Source of the DNA: Anaerolinea thermolimosa
Lineage (GTDB): Bacteria; Chloroflexota; Anaerolineae; Anaerolineales; Anaerolineaceae
Assembly: GCF_001050195.2 (NCBI RefSeq)
Contig: NZ_DF967965.1
Location: 1,753,150-1,817,149, forward strand
DNA: 64,000 bases
Direction of reading: 5' to 3'
Shown here: piece after piece, positions 35,618 through 46,307 of the stretch
Layout: each line of letters begins with the position of its first letter
Position numbering within the stretch: position 1 is the first letter of the stretch
Translations under genes and position numbers: made by a program
The notes under the pieces: generated by a model
The model's input: only the letters and a program-made list of their open reading frames with translations
Database searches by the model: none
Told to the model about the DNA's origin: nothing

Positions 35618-37033
35618 TCATTTTGCGGCTTCAGGTTGCATCTGTCGAGATTTTAACCAAATCTCTCGCACAGCTGCAGCGATAAACAAACTACCCGCTG
35701 CTACGACAGCAGCTTCTTCCTTCACAGCAAGCTCCAGCGCACGTTCCAGAGCTTTCTCCACCGGTGTAAGCGCCTGAGCAGGCACCCCAAACCTGTGAGC
35801 TAATTCTACCAATTTTTCGGCTTCTGCCGCCCGGGGATGTACCGACTGCGTGGCAATCAACCGGCGAACCCGGGGAAGCAGTTCTTCAAACATCCCATGA
35901 ATATCTTTGTCTTCAGAGGCACCAAACAATAAAATAATCGGTTTATCGGGTAAATAATCATCCAGCGTCAGGCGTAACTTCAGAGCCGAATCCCGATTAT
36001 GGGCTGAATCCACCACCAGAAGGGGATTGCGTCCCAAAATCTCAAACCTGGCTGGCCAGAAAACGGATGAGAATCCATCTGAAATGGCTCGCTCGTGAAT
36101 TTCAATCCCTTGCGCCCGAGCCACTTGCAAAGCCGCAAAAGCTGTAGCCGCATTCTGCACCTGATGATATCCGAGCAATGGAATATGCAACCTCATCGGT
36201 TGCCAGGGATGGTTACCGCCACTCTCAATGAATTGATCCACGAGCATTTGTTCATCCCTTCGCCAGATCCAAAAAGTTTGCCCCTCCAATGAACGTGACC
36301 TCAAAGCAAAGAGATAATCCTGCCCCACTTCTACTACCGGAGACTTCCGTTCCTCAGCGATGCCTCTCACAACCAGTCGGGCTTCTTCCCGTTGTGGGGC
36401 TAATACTAACGGCTTACCTGGCTTGACAATCCCTGCTTTCTCCGCAGCGATCTTACCCAGTGTATCTCCTAAAACGTTCATGTGATCCATCGAGAGCGAG
36501 GTAATCACACTTACCAGCGGGTCGACCACATTCGTGGCATCCAATCGTCCTCCGAGCCCCACTTCTATGACACCAATATCACACTTGTTCCTGGCAAAGT
36601 AAAGAAAAGCCAGGGCAGTGGTGATTTCAAATGTGGTTAACCGCTCGACCTGCATCACCTTAGGTTTAATCTCTTCTACCAGTAAAGTAAACTCATCATG
36701 GTCGATGGGTTGTCGATTGATTTGAATACGTTCAGCATAATCCTGTAAATGAGGAGACGTATATAGCCCCACCCGATAGCCTGCCGATTGGAGCACAGAG
36801 GCGATCATCGCCGCCGTTGAGCCCTTTCCCTTTGTGCCAGCCACATGAATAACCGGATATTGCAGGTGAGCATCTCCCAGCAAGTGCATTAACTGGTGCA
36901 TCCGGCCAAGGTCGAATTTTTCCGGAGTATAGCGGAAGTTACGCGTCAGGCTATAATCAACAAAACGGTACAGGTAATCCAGGGCTTCCTGGTAAGCAAT
37001 TTCATCAACCATGCTTCGTTGCTCTCTATTCAT
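35618..37033 (-). CDS. folC: dihydrofolate/folylpolyglutamate synthase
   Basis: The 471-residue protein has the Mur-ligase-type P-loop HVAGTKGKGSTAAMI near residue 44, YTSPHLQDYAERI, FEITTALAFLYFA, VIEVGLGGRLDATNVV near 160 and SLSMDHMNVLG. It adds glutamate to folates, which links to the folate-dependent GlyA-GcvT enzyme elsewhere in the window. It probably forms an operon with lon. Confidence 0.94.
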   Translation of the reverse strand: MNREQRSMVDEIAYQEALDYLYRFVDYSLTRNFRYTPEKFDLGRMHQLMHLLGDAHLQYPVIHVAGTKGKGSTAAMIASVLQSAGYRVGLYTSPHLQDYAERIQINRQPIDHDEFTLLVEEIKPKVMQVERLTTFEITTALAFLYFARNKCDIGVIEVGLGGRLDATNVVDPLVSVITSLSMDHMNVLGDTLGKIAAEKAGIVKPGKPLVLAPQREEARLVVRGIAEERKSPVVEVGQDYLFALRSRSLEGQTFWIWRRDEQMLVDQFIESGGNHPWQPMRLHIPLLGYHQVQNAATAFAALQVARAQGIEIHERAISDGFSSVFWPARFEILGRNPLLVVDSAHNRDSALKLRLTLDDYLPDKPIILLFGASEDKDIHGMFEELLPRVRRLIATQSVHPRAAEAEKLVELAHRFGVPAQALTPVEKALERALELAVKEEAAVVAAGSLFIAAAVREIWLKSRQMQPEAAK

Positions 37034-37124
37034 GAACGTCTAACGAGTGGCATTGTAACCGTGCAAATAAGATTATGCAAGAGGAAATTATTGTCCCTGA
37101 CCTCAGATCATCTCTATTTTTCTT

Positions 37125-37133
37125 TGGTACAAT
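37125..37133 (+). promoter_or_regulatory. candidate extended -10 promoter for the DUF503-SDR-radical-SAM genes
   Basis: TGGTACAAT lies 28 bases before ATG 37161, in the spacer divergent from folC. It is identical to the box at 6438. Confidence 0.5.
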
Positions 37134-37160
37134 AATCAGACTGAACTTGGATGAATTGGC

Positions 37161-37445
37161 ATGAAAATTGGCGTACTTACCCTTCATCTTCACCTGCCCG
37201 GGTGTACCTCTCTCAAAGAAAAACGCGGCAGGATAAAGCCCGTGTTATCGAGATTGCATCGAGAATACAACCTGGCCACTGCCGAAATTGACCTGCAAGA
37301 TCAATGGCAGAATGCAGTGATCGCTGCAGTTACCGTCAGCAATGACGCCACTCATGTTCGACAAATGCTGCAAACCGTGGTAGATTTTATGCTTGTTCAT
37401 TCGGCAGATCTGGAAGTGGTCGATAACCAGATCGAATTGATCTAG
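37161..37445 (+). CDS. DUF503 (YlxP-family) protein
   Basis: The 94-residue protein has the family pattern MKIGVLTLHLHLPGCTSLKEKR, then RREYNLATAEIDLQDQWQ-like sequence (HREYNLATAEIDLQDQWQN) and VVDFMLVHSADLEVVDNQIELI. Its fold is a small ferredoxin-like domain; relatives sit near rbfA and truB in Firmicutes. The biochemical function is not established. It leads a plus-strand run of four genes spaced by 10 bases or less. Confidence 0.9.
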   Translation: MKIGVLTLHLHLPGCTSLKEKRGRIKPVLSRLHREYNLATAEIDLQDQWQNAVIAAVTVSNDATHVRQMLQTVVDFMLVHSADLEVVDNQIELI

Positions 37446-37455
37446 GGAGAACACT

Positions 37456-38247
37456 GTGGATTTAGGACTAAAGAATAAAGTTGCTCTGGTCACTGGTGCA
37501 AGCCGCGGGTTGGGATTTGCAACCGCCCACCTTCTGGCACAGGAAGGAGCCGAAGTGGTGATCAACGGTCGCGACCCATACCGTTTGGAACAGGCACGCC
37601 AATCTATTGCATCCCATACCGGAGTCAGGGTGCTTGCCCTTCCGGGTGATGTAACCCTGCCTGAAACGCCTGCCACCCTTCTCGATCAAATCACCCGCCA
37701 AGTAGGGAGGCTCGATATCCTCATTACCAACACGGGTGGCCCTCGACCCGGGAGTTTTGAATCTCTCGAAGAAACCGACTGGCAACAAGGGATTGACCTT
37801 TGTCTGATGGCTCACGTGCGCCTGATCAAGGCGGCATTACCCCTTTTAAAACAATCCCAAACAGGGTCGATTCTCACAATCACTTCCATTTCGGTTAAAC
37901 AGCCCATTCAGAACCTCATTCTTTCAAACAGCATTCGTGCTGCCACCGTCGGGTTAACCAAGTCACTGGCCCTCGAACTTGGGGCCCAGGGCATACGGGT
38001 GAATTCCATCCTACCCGCCTGGACCGAAACGGAACGAATCCGCGAGTTGCTGGAAAACCGGGCCAGGATAAATGGCACCACGTTCAAAGAAGAGTTAGAC
38101 AAACAATCCAGAGAAAGCCCTCTGGGACGAATTTCAACCCCGGACGAATTTGCCCGTGCCGCCGTTTTTCTGGTCAGCCCGGCAGCATCTTATCTTACCG
38201 GAGTTATGTTACCAGTGGATGGTGGCATGTATAAAGGAACTTTTTAA
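37456..38247 (+). CDS. SDR-family oxidoreductase with an altered catalytic motif
   Basis: This 263-residue protein has the NAD(P)-binding VTGASRGLGFATAHLL at residue 12, the NNAG-like ITNTGGPRPG near 89, and SISVKQP near 144. At the position of the catalytic YxxxK it reads SNSIR (Ser157, Arg161), so the Tyr and Lys are absent. The C-terminal part (LTGVMLPVDGGMYKGTF) is normal for FabG-like proteins. Whether it keeps reductase activity is unknown. The start is GTG with AGGGAGA upstream. The stop overlaps the next start (TAATG). Confidence 0.85.
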   Translation: MDLGLKNKVALVTGASRGLGFATAHLLAQEGAEVVINGRDPYRLEQARQSIASHTGVRVLALPGDVTLPETPATLLDQITRQVGRLDILITNTGGPRPGSFESLEETDWQQGIDLCLMAHVRLIKAALPLLKQSQTGSILTITSISVKQPIQNLILSNSIRAATVGLTKSLALELGAQGIRVNSILPAWTETERIRELLENRARINGTTFKEELDKQSRESPLGRISTPDEFARAAVFLVSPAASYLTGVMLPVDGGMYKGTF

Positions 38248-40157
38248 TGTTAACGCCCGAACAAATTGAACAGCATCTTCACCGTATTTTATTAAAAGTT
38301 CAAAAACCAGGTCGATACGTCGGGGGAGAACTCAACCAGACGCTCAAAGACTGGCAGAGCGTATCTACTCACATCGCTTTAATCTTCCCGGATATTTACG
38401 ATCTGGGGTTACCGAATCTGGGGCTGGCAATCCTTTATGATCAGATCAACCAGCGCCCCGATGCCCTGGCCGAACGGGCATACGCTCCCTGGACCGATAT
38501 GGAAGCCGAGATGCGTAAAGCAGGTCTGCCCATTTACAGCCTGGAAAGCAAACATCCGCTCTCGGCTTTCGACATTCTGGGATTTAGCCTGCCCTATGAA
38601 AGCCTGTACACCAACGTCCTTACCATTCTGGATCTTGCTGGAATTCCTCTCCTTGCTAACGAACGAGATGAGTCTTCTCCCTTGATCATTGCTGGAGGAC
38701 ACGCGGCCTTCAACCCTGAACCAATGTCCCGCTTCATCGATGCCTTTGTGATCGGCGAAGGTGAAGAAGTCATTCATGAAATAATCAACGTTCATCAGGC
38801 ATGGAAGGAAAGTGGCACCTCACGAAATGATCTCTTCGTTAGACTTTCGGCTATTCCTGGGGTTTACATCCCAGCCCTTTATACGGTAGATTATCATCCC
38901 GATGGAACTGTTCAAGCGATCCGCCCTCTGATTGAGACCGCTCCCATCCCCATCGTCAAACGCATTGTCCCCACGCTCCCCCCTCCCCTTACCCGGTTCC
39001 TGGTACCATCCATTGATATTGTGCACAACCGAATTGCCATCGAAATCATGCGGGGATGTACCCGTGGGTGCCGATTCTGTCAGGCCGGCATGATCACCCG
39101 TCCGGTTCGCGAAAGGAGTGTGGATGAAATCATTCAGGCCATCGAGGAAGCCCTTGATCTGACCGGTTATGAAGAAGTTGGCCTGCTTTCTCTCTCTTCG
39201 TCTGACTACACGCATATTCGGGAGCTGGTCGATCGGGTGAGTCAACGCTTTGGTGACCGGAAATTAACCGTGACCCTGCCATCTCTGCGGATTGAGTCCT
39301 TCTCAGTACAACTCATGGATCAGCTCCACGACCTGAGGCCCGGGGGTGGTTTCACCCTTGCACCCGAGGCGGCCACAGAACGCATGCGCCAGATTATTAA
39401 CAAAGGCATTTCTTCACATCAATTCCTTGAAACCATCCGCGCCGTTTTCGACCGTGGCTGGAACACAGTGAAACTATACTTTATGATCGGTCATCCTGAG
39501 GAAACCCTGGAAGACGTCCAGGCCATTGTAGACCTCTGCCACACAGTACTGGCTGAAGGGCACAAACGGGTTGGCGGCAGGGCTCGCGTTCATGTGGGAG
39601 TAAGCACCTTCATTCCTAAAGCACACACACCCTTTCAATGGGTGGCCGTAGATTCGATAGAGCAGATCCGTCTGAAACAGGATATCCTGCGGCGAGGGTT
39701 GCGCGCTCAGGGTTTCAAACTTACCTGGGTAGAACCAGAGGTTACCCTTCTGGAAGCTTGGCTTTCGCGAGGGGATCGCCGTCTTGGAGAAGTGATCCTT
39801 CGCGCCTGGCAATTGGGTGCCAAATTTGATGCTTGGCAGGATCATTTTAATATTCAGCTTTGGCTCCAGGCATTCAACGATTGTGGCCTGGACCCAACCT
39901 TTTATAGCCACCGTCAGCGTTCTCTGGATGAAATTCTTCCCTGGTCACACATCAGCACAGCCGTGCGTGCACAGTATCTAAAACAGGACTTCCTGTGGAG
40001 CAAAGAAGGCCGCCTGCGAAATGATTGTCGGGATCATTGTTATGCATGCGGAATTTTACCGGAATTTTCTGACCTGCGTTTAAAGACCCCCCCTGAAGCC
40101 TGGAAGTGCCCACCCGTGAAAGTGAAGAAACCACTCCAGCGTGAGGCAACCCTATGA
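38247..40157 (+). CDS. TIGR03960-family B12-binding-type radical SAM protein
   Basis: The 636-residue protein has an N-terminal cobalamin-type domain (IALIFPDIYDLGLPNLGLAIL near 42) and a radical-SAM core with the cluster motif CTRGCRFC at C271, C275 and C278. LAPEAATERMRQIINKG and YFMIGHPEETLEDVQAI follow. Near the end, DCRDHCYACG-like cysteines (NDCRDHCYACGILPEF) may hold a second cluster. Family members are always found with a DUF2344 partner, here overlapping by four bases. The substrate is unknown; a tRNA or ribosome modification has been suggested for the pair. Confidence 0.9.
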   Translation: MLTPEQIEQHLHRILLKVQKPGRYVGGELNQTLKDWQSVSTHIALIFPDIYDLGLPNLGLAILYDQINQRPDALAERAYAPWTDMEAEMRKAGLPIYSLESKHPLSAFDILGFSLPYESLYTNVLTILDLAGIPLLANERDESSPLIIAGGHAAFNPEPMSRFIDAFVIGEGEEVIHEIINVHQAWKESGTSRNDLFVRLSAIPGVYIPALYTVDYHPDGTVQAIRPLIETAPIPIVKRIVPTLPPPLTRFLVPSIDIVHNRIAIEIMRGCTRGCRFCQAGMITRPVRERSVDEIIQAIEEALDLTGYEEVGLLSLSSSDYTHIRELVDRVSQRFGDRKLTVTLPSLRIESFSVQLMDQLHDLRPGGGFTLAPEAATERMRQIINKGISSHQFLETIRAVFDRGWNTVKLYFMIGHPEETLEDVQAIVDLCHTVLAEGHKRVGGRARVHVGVSTFIPKAHTPFQWVAVDSIEQIRLKQDILRRGLRAQGFKLTWVEPEVTLLEAWLSRGDRRLGEVILRAWQLGAKFDAWQDHFNIQLWLQAFNDCGLDPTFYSHRQRSLDEILPWSHISTAVRAQYLKQDFLWSKEGRLRNDCRDHCYACGILPEFSDLRLKTPPEAWKCPPVKVKKPLQREATL

Positions 40158-40813
40158 ACGGGTCTGCTCCTGAGACACTCCATCGATACCGTATAGTTTA
40201 TGCTCGAGGCGAAGAACTGCGGTATGTTGGCCACCTCGATATGCAGACGGTCTGGGAGCGTACTCTGCGCAGGGCTCGTGTACCGATAGCCTTCAGCCAG
40301 GGATTCAATCCACGCCCCCGCTTCCATATTGCTGCCGCACTGCCATTAGGGTTTACATCGCTTTGCGAGATTGCGGATCTCTGGCTTATCGAGGAAATGC
40401 CCATACCGAATCTTCTGGAACGACTACAAAAAGCTTCTCCACCGGGGCTGTCCATTCAGTCCATCATGGAAGTTCCACTCGACTGGCCAGCTCTCCAAAC
40501 CCAGGTATTACAAGCCGAGTACCGCGTTGATTTCTTCAATGACCTTCCTCTGGATGACCTGCAACAAAAGGTCCAGGGGATTCTTTCCCAGGCATCTCTC
40601 TCCAGAGTCTGGCGGAACAAATCCTATGATTTACGGCCTTTAATCCATGCAATTGAAATTATTCCCCCCTCTTCTTTAAAGCCATTCCCATCACTCAGGA
40701 TGCTGCTCTCCGCGCGAGAAGGTGCTACCGGTCGGCCAGAGGAGGTTCTCTCAACCCTGGGCATAGATGCAACAGAAGTGCGGGTGGAGCGCACCCGCCT
40801 TCTTTTAAACTAG
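40154..40813 (+). CDS. TIGR03936-family radical-SAM-linked protein (DUF2344)
   Basis: This 219-residue protein matches DUF2344: YRIVYARGEELRYVGHLDM, VWERTLRRARVPIAFSQGFN and PRPRFHIAAALPLGFTSLCE, followed by a domain ending in VRVERTRLLLN. It is often fused to, or beside, the TIGR03960 radical-SAM protein and RNase G; the latter is absent here. Its ATG overlaps the stop of its partner. Confidence 0.9.
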   Translation: MNGSAPETLHRYRIVYARGEELRYVGHLDMQTVWERTLRRARVPIAFSQGFNPRPRFHIAAALPLGFTSLCEIADLWLIEEMPIPNLLERLQKASPPGLSIQSIMEVPLDWPALQTQVLQAEYRVDFFNDLPLDDLQQKVQGILSQASLSRVWRNKSYDLRPLIHAIEIIPPSSLKPFPSLRMLLSAREGATGRPEEVLSTLGIDATEVRVERTRLLLN

Positions 40814-40850
40814 TTTTTGCCTCAAACCAGCATACCGGTATGGCCGGCTG

Positions 40851-41204
40851 TTATCTAATAGGCAGCCGATTGGCCTTTTCTCCAATAAATGGGAGCATTT
40901 TTACTCTCCCTAAAAGAGCATACACCATTCCCGTCAGCCATACCACTACTGCAACAAGCAGAGCACCGATCACCAGAGAAAAAAGCACCACCCCAAAAAG
41001 GAAACCGAAAGGAATCCATGTGAGGAGCCAGGTGATGACCACCCAGCCAACCCCTATACCCAGGATGAAAAGAAATAACCCAATCGATTGGCGCACGTGG
41101 AACATCACCAGAGAGCTCTTTCGCTGGAAAAACCAGGCATAAAGCCAGCTCACTACAGGGAGAAGATAAGCCAAGAAAGCCGTGATTCTTTGTGACAGCT
41201 CCAT
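40851..41204 (-). CDS. small membrane protein, DUF4870/Tic20-like
   Basis: The 117-residue protein has four hydrophobic segments, with FHVRQSIGLFLFILG near residue 35 and the closing KMLPFIGEKANRL, which resemble DUF4870. The function is unknown. It begins 2 bases after the OppF stop, so it is the last gene of the transporter operon. A second overlapping frame (40855-41217) has no recognisable sequence. Confidence 0.65.
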   Translation of the reverse strand: MELSQRITAFLAYLLPVVSWLYAWFFQRKSSLVMFHVRQSIGLFLFILGIGVGWVVITWLLTWIPFGFLFGVVLFSLVIGALLVAVVVWLTGMVYALLGRVKMLPFIGEKANRLPIR

Positions 41205-41206
41205 CG

Positions 41207-42238
41207 TTACTCTCCAATTCCCCTCAGTTTCAGCTCACTCGCAAAGTGACAGGCTACAAAATGACCCGGTTTGTTCTCCTCCAGGAGTGGCTCCTGCTGG
41301 GAACATACCGGCTTTGCATAATTACAACGTGGATGAAAAATACAACCCGAGGGTGGGTTTGCCGGACTGGGTACCTCACCCTGCAGACGTATCCGATTGG
41401 GACGAATGTCAGGATCTGCTGGTGGAACCGCCGAAAGAAGCGCTTCGGTATACGGATGTAAGGGGTTGCGCATGAGCTCGTCAGTATCAGCCAGTTCGAC
41501 AATCTTTCCCACATACATCACGGCAATCCGATCTGAAATATGCTCAACCACCGAGAGGTCATGGGCCACAAAGATCATGGTCAGCCCCAGGTCTGTTTGT
41601 AATCCCTTCATCAGGTTGAGCACCTGCGCCTGAACTGAGACATCCAGTGCTGAAACAGGCTCATCAGCAATGATCAACCTCGGATTGAGTGAAAGCGCAC
41701 GTGCCAGGCCAATCCGTTGTCGCTGACCTCCTGAAAACTCGTGCGGATACCGACGCATATAGGCCGGATTTAAACCCACCTCTCTCATTAACTGAGCTAC
41801 CCTTTCCTCGGCTTCTTTTCCGTGAGCCACCCCATGAATCTCTAACGGCTCAGAAATGATATCTTTTACCGTCAAACGCGGGTTAAGGCTGCTAAACGGA
41901 TCCTGAAAAACCATGCGCATTTCACGCCGCAAGGGCTTCATCTCTCGGAGGCTGATCTTCGCGACATCTACCCACTCACCTGTCTGCTTTCGAAAGCGAA
42001 CCTCCCCAGAAGTGGGATCATAGAGGCGTAAAATGGTCCGGCCAACGGTGGTTTTACCACACCCACTTTCCCCGACCAGGCCGAGCACCTCCTGTTCCCG
42101 CAAAGAGAAGCTCACCCCGTCCACAGCTTTAACATGGCCTGCCACGCGTTGAAGCAAACCGCGGTAGATCGGGAAATACATTTTCAAATTTCTTACTTCC
42201 AGAATATTATTATCATCCATGGTTTTGCTTTCGCTCAC
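41207..42238 (-). CDS. oppF: oligopeptide/dipeptide ABC transporter ATP-binding protein OppF/DppF
   Basis: The 343-residue protein has Walker [16 protein letters not shown] near residue 55, [17 protein letters not shown] near 164, Walker [15 protein letters not shown] near 185, and the C-terminal iron-sulfur-like [15 protein letters not shown] extension of Opp/Dpp ATPases. It powers uptake with OppD. Its GTG start overlaps the TGA of the multiheme gene (GTGA), so both are translated from one message. Confidence 0.93.
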   Translation of the reverse strand: MSESKTMDDNNILEVRNLKMYFPIYRGLLQRVAGHVKAVDGVSFSLREQEVLGLVGESGCGKTTVGRTILRLYDPTSGEVRFRKQTGEWVDVAKISLREMKPLRREMRMVFQDPFSSLNPRLTVKDIISEPLEIHGVAHGKEAEERVAQLMREVGLNPAYMRRYPHEFSGGQRQRIGLARALSLNPRLIIADEPVSALDVSVQAQVLNLMKGLQTDLGLTMIFVAHDLSVVEHISDRIAVMYVGKIVELADTDELMRNPLHPYTEALLSAVPPADPDIRPNRIRLQGEVPSPANPPSGCIFHPRCNYAKPVCSQQEPLLEENKPGHFVACHFASELKLRGIGE

Positions 42239-44061
42239 TTCTCAATGGAGATGGTCGATTCTTCCATCAAAATGTCGGGGTCTGTAAACCCTTTTTCTTC
42301 AGCAAGCTTCTGGAATGTCCTGCGGAAAATCACCCTTACTCTCACCTGAGCCGCCTTTCCTGCAGGTAATTGGAAAGTAAACGTTTGAATATCCGTTGCC
42401 ATCGCAGCTAGACGTGTATCTTCAACCAGAGTAACCGGCCTCCAGTAAGCGGCGGTTGGCATCTCGCCAGTCCACTCATCGCGTAAGACTTTCATGAAAG
42501 TTTTCCCAGGCTGTCCGGCATAATTACCCGCCCAGGCCGGATTCACGCTTCCACTGACCAGCTTTAACGGCTGATTGTTCTCGTCCAGCGCCTCGACCAC
42601 CAGGATCATTTGCCGCATGGGAGCATCCGTAGGTACATGGTGACCCGTTAGATCATTCGTGATCCTCACCTCCACCTGAAGTTTCTCTCCGGTTCTCCTG
42701 GCCTGACTCTTGAGAGTAACTGAGTTTTGTAAAAGTTGCTCATCTGCAGCACCGGGCATGGTGTGATCATGAAATGGAACGTAATCCCGTTGAATGCCTC
42801 CCTGCTCCGGGAAAACCGTGTAATTCACATCCTTAACCGGCATGTGACATTCCTGACAGGTCTTCCCGGTTTTCGGATCACTGTAAGGGCTATCGAGCCA
42901 CTCACCGTATGAATTATAGATGACCGTACCACCCGATACCTGCCCAACACCTACAACCCCGCCAAATACACCATAATGACAGGGGGCACAAAATTCACTC
43001 TTCGATTCAAGCGGCAGATAACTCACCCGACGATTTACATCCAACAGAGTTCCAAAGAACACCTGCTGCCCTTCTTCGGGACGATACAGGCGATACGAAA
43101 GGATCCCGGGCATATCGGGCTTGGGCAGGCCGGTCGTTGAATCCAGGTAAACATCGCCAATTTTATGGCAAAAATCACACGTGATTCCTTCCAGCCCATC
43201 TCCACTCAAACCAATGGGTAAGGTAGCCGGGCTAATTACTCCACGAGAGCGTTCAATAGTCAGGTCGGTATGGCATCCTGACCAGCCACAATTCTGGGTG
43301 TTCGGCACTTTGGAAGCCACCGGTGTGTGGCAGGTAGCACAATTCCCGGCGCGATTAGGATAATCCAGCCGGAAACCCGGACCGTAATACGGTTGCGATG
43401 GATCAGGGGCCTGAGCTTTTCCGTCTATTCCAAGGCGGGTAGGTTGCCCCTGCCGCCCCTGAACATCACTTCCCGTATAAATGGACAAAAAGCGCTGGTT
43501 CTTTGCGGCTTGAGAATGAGCATCGGCCTGCCATTCAACATACTCGCGATGACACAACCCGCAACTGGCCGACCCTTTTACCCCTTGAAACGAAAACCAG
43601 GGGTAATCAGCATTATCTTTTTCAGGGAGCGGCTTAAGGGTGATAACCAGATGATTTCCCCCTTTCCAGTCAGGGGCACTTGGATTGACTAAAACCCAGC
43701 CCACATAATGTCCTTCCGCCCAAGCAGTTATATTCACCGGTGAGGTTCCACTGAGCCCTCTCAAACGGAAAGTACCATCCGCCCCCGTTTTAACCTGGGT
43801 GGATGTTCCCTGAATTTGCACAAGAGCTCCTGCCACTGGTCCCTGGCTATTCTCGACCACGCCGGAGACCTCATTGGGCAACGGAGTCAGATTGACCAGG
43901 GTTGGTGTACTTGCAGGGGTAGATGTCGCGGTAACTGACATCGTTGCACTAACCCCGGTCGGTGTCGGCGGTGCAGCCGCCTGTCCAGCCTCAATACATG
44001 CGACCAACCCGAAAACAACCGCCAGGCTAATAAAGATCCACACCGAAATCCAGTGCTTCAT
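42235..44061 (-). CDS. multiheme c-type cytochrome lipoprotein with N-terminal carboxypeptidase-regulatory-like domain
   Basis: The 608-residue protein starts with a signal and lipobox ([20 protein letters not shown] then AC). A Thr/Pro-rich linker is followed by a beta-sandwich ([19 protein letters not shown] to [14 protein letters not shown]). Six heme motifs follow: CGLCH (about 167), CATCH (241), CGWSGCH (258), CDFCH (295), CAPCH (358) and CQECH (402), in the style of cytochrome c554 relatives. A C-terminal beta-rich domain (430-608) has no cysteines. It would sit on the outer face of the membrane and carry electrons. The start follows oppC by 8 bases and its stop overlaps oppF, so it is embedded in the transporter operon. 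Confidence 0.88.
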   Translation of the reverse strand: MKHWISVWIFISLAVVFGLVACIEAGQAAAPPTPTGVSATMSVTATSTPASTPTLVNLTPLPNEVSGVVENSQGPVAGALVQIQGTSTQVKTGADGTFRLRGLSGTSPVNITAWAEGHYVGWVLVNPSAPDWKGGNHLVITLKPLPEKDNADYPWFSFQGVKGSASCGLCHREYVEWQADAHSQAAKNQRFLSIYTGSDVQGRQGQPTRLGIDGKAQAPDPSQPYYGPGFRLDYPNRAGNCATCHTPVASKVPNTQNCGWSGCHTDLTIERSRGVISPATLPIGLSGDGLEGITCDFCHKIGDVYLDSTTGLPKPDMPGILSYRLYRPEEGQQVFFGTLLDVNRRVSYLPLESKSEFCAPCHYGVFGGVVGVGQVSGGTVIYNSYGEWLDSPYSDPKTGKTCQECHMPVKDVNYTVFPEQGGIQRDYVPFHDHTMPGAADEQLLQNSVTLKSQARRTGEKLQVEVRITNDLTGHHVPTDAPMRQMILVVEALDENNQPLKLVSGSVNPAWAGNYAGQPGKTFMKVLRDEWTGEMPTAAYWRPVTLVEDTRLAAMATDIQTFTFQLPAGKAAQVRVRVIFRRTFQKLAEEKGFTDPDILMEESTISIEK

Positions 44062-44069
44062 CATCACTC

Positions 44070-45206
44070 CTACATTGCCGCATAAGGATCGGCAGCATCA
44101 CGCAACCCATCCCCCAGGAAGTTGAACCCCAGCACTGCAACCACCATAAAACCAATCGGGGATAGAATCCATGCATTCTGACCCAGGGTTTGAATATCCT
44201 GGGTATTCCGCATCATTAATCCCCAGCTAATCAACGGCTCAGTAATGCCAATCCCAAGAAAGCTTAAGAAAGATTCTGCCAGGATCACACCGGGGATAGT
44301 CAGAGTGAGAATGACAATGATATGACTCAGGGTATTCGGATATAGATGCCGGAAAATGATGCGGGCATCCGACGCCCCCATTTCTTTCGCAGCCAGGATA
44401 AAATCGGTCTCTCGCAGCGACATAACCTTGGCTCGCACCTCCCTGGCAAGGGTTGTCCAGGAAAGGAGGGCAAAAATACACGCCATAATGATGAAAACAG
44501 TGAACGAGTCCGCAGTTTTGGGCACCAATGCCGCTAAAGCCATCCAGAGAGGAAGATTGGGAAAGGCGCTGATGAATTCGGTAAATCGCTGAAGGACACT
44601 GTCGATCCAACCCCCATAGTATCCTGAAGCCACCCCCAGAATTGACCCAACCGCAATACTTATAATAGTCCCGAACAGGCTCATACTCAAAGAAATACGT
44701 CCGGCTTCACAGGCCTTTCCCCATAAATCACGACCCATTTTGTCGGTGCCAAGAATATAAACCGTTCCCCCTTCTTCAACCCCATAAAGATGTAAATTGC
44801 TGGGAATCAATCCCAGAATCTTATATTCAGGGCCTTTTACAAAGAAGCGCAGGAAATAAGCCTTGGTGGTATCCTCCATCCATAAAACCTTGAAAGTCTT
44901 CGGATCTAAGGTGTAGACATAATTGTAAACAAAAGGTCTCAGGTGGAATTTTCCCTCATGGTCGATGAAACGGACCCGTTGCGGAGGAATAAACGACGCC
45001 TGCAAATTGATTTCGTAAATGCTGGTCGGAGAGAAAAAGTCAGCGAAGATGGCCAGAATCAGCAGTGTCAAAACCATGAGACTCCCAACAATGGAGACCT
45101 TGCTTCGCCTGAAACGCCGCCAGACGAGCTGGAAATAACCCTCATTATGTTCCTGCCCGATGACACCCTGATCGTCGAATAGTTTTTTTCCCAATTCGTC
45201 ATTCAT
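44070..45206 (-). CDS. oppC: oligopeptide/dipeptide ABC transporter permease OppC/DppC
   Basis: The protein has the N-terminal helix of DppC ([21 protein letters not shown] in two runs) and the EAA loop in [23 protein letters not shown] near residue 265. Five further helices end in [18 protein letters not shown]. Between helix 1 and helix 2 it has an insertion of about 105 residues ([18 protein letters not shown]), larger than in E. coli DppC. I use ATG 45206; the open frame runs to 45287 and would overlap oppB by 62 bases. Confidence 0.9.
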   Translation of the reverse strand: MNDELGKKLFDDQGVIGQEHNEGYFQLVWRRFRRSKVSIVGSLMVLTLLILAIFADFFSPTSIYEINLQASFIPPQRVRFIDHEGKFHLRPFVYNYVYTLDPKTFKVLWMEDTTKAYFLRFFVKGPEYKILGLIPSNLHLYGVEEGGTVYILGTDKMGRDLWGKACEAGRISLSMSLFGTIISIAVGSILGVASGYYGGWIDSVLQRFTEFISAFPNLPLWMALAALVPKTADSFTVFIIMACIFALLSWTTLAREVRAKVMSLRETDFILAAKEMGASDARIIFRHLYPNTLSHIIVILTLTIPGVILAESFLSFLGIGITEPLISWGLMMRNTQDIQTLGQNAWILSPIGFMVVAVLGFNFLGDGLRDAADPYAAM

Positions 45207-45225
45207 AATCGTGTCACCCTTTGTT

Positions 45226-46221
45226 TTAACTATAGCGAATTCGCGGATCAAGAACGGCCAGGAAAAGGTCGGCCAGAAGATTGCCAATCAAAATGAGTGC
45301 TCCGTACATCAAAAGGAGCGATCCAGAAATGTAAATATCCTGGTTAACCAGGGATTCGTAAAACAGAGGCCCCATCGTTGGCAGCCCAAGGACAATGGCC
45401 GCTTCCAATTCACCCTGCATCATGTACGGAAGAACCGTGCCCTGATAGGCAACAATGGTATGCAGTGCATTGGGCACTGCATGTTTCATAATGACTTCAC
45501 TCTCCTTAAGCCCTTTTGCCCGGGCAGTAGTTACATACTGGCTATTCAGTACATCGAGTAAATTTCCTCGCATGACACGTAAGTTTCTGGCAACACCCCC
45601 CAGCCCGGCGATGAGAATGGCGGGCCAGATATGCTTCAACATATCTACTACTCTGGCCAGGCTCCATGGAGCCATAACAAATTCAGGAGAAAAGAAAGAA
45701 GAGATGCTTGGTTGTTTGAGCGTAATTACCAGGACATATAACAAAATAACTGCAATCGAAAAACGAGGCATGGATGTAAAAATAAAAGCCAGTACCGACC
45801 AGAAATTATCCCAGAAACCATATTTTCGAGGAGCAACAAAGATTCCCAAACCCACTCCGACGACGGTTGAGATCAGGTGGCAGATAACCGCCAATAACAA
45901 CGTCTTCGGTAAGCGATCTGCGATTAACTGACCTACATCCTTTCGATAGGCAAAAGAATACCCGAACTTTCCTTCGGTGACGATCCCTTTGATCCAGATA
46001 TAAAACTGTGTGGTCAGTGGTTTATCAAGGTCATACTGCTCACGGATGATCCTGGCAGCGTTGTCAGCTTCTTCCACCGGCGTTCCACGATCAATTAAAT
46101 ACTGGCGGTAGCGACTGGCAAAATCACCCGGGGGCAGTTTTATTACCACGAAAGAGACAATCCCAATGCCAATCAACATGAAAAAGGCAATAACCAGTCG
46201 GCGAATAATATAATTTAGCAT
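45226..46221 (-). CDS. oppB: oligopeptide/dipeptide ABC transporter permease OppB/DppB
   Basis: The 331-residue protein begins [20 protein letters not shown] and has the EAA loop [20 protein letters not shown] near 220, with six helices overall. GGAGGTGGC directly precedes ATG 46221; the longer frame to 46290 has no support. It forms the channel with OppC. Confidence 0.92.
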   Translation of the reverse strand: MLNYIIRRLVIAFFMLIGIGIVSFVVIKLPPGDFASRYRQYLIDRGTPVEEADNAARIIREQYDLDKPLTTQFYIWIKGIVTEGKFGYSFAYRKDVGQLIADRLPKTLLLAVICHLISTVVGVGLGIFVAPRKYGFWDNFWSVLAFIFTSMPRFSIAVILLYVLVITLKQPSISSFFSPEFVMAPWSLARVVDMLKHIWPAILIAGLGGVARNLRVMRGNLLDVLNSQYVTTARAKGLKESEVIMKHAVPNALHTIVAYQGTVLPYMMQGELEAAIVLGLPTMGPLFYESLVNQDIYISGSLLLMYGALILIGNLLADLFLAVLDPRIRYS

Positions 46222-46307
46222 GCCACCTCCAGCAAACTTCTTTTCGGCCCAAGAGGGTTGGGCTGAGAAATGGATCATTTCCCAACCCAACCCGTTTTAC
46301 CAGCGAA

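Noticed and set aside
40832-40843. CATACCGGTATG palindrome between the DUF2344 gene and the small membrane gene
   Set aside because: It is short, lies between convergent gene ends without a T-run, and may be chance.
40855-41217. 120-codon minus frame overlapping the small membrane protein
   Set aside because: The other frame has four membrane helices and DUF4870-like motifs and fits the operon spacing; this one has no such pattern.
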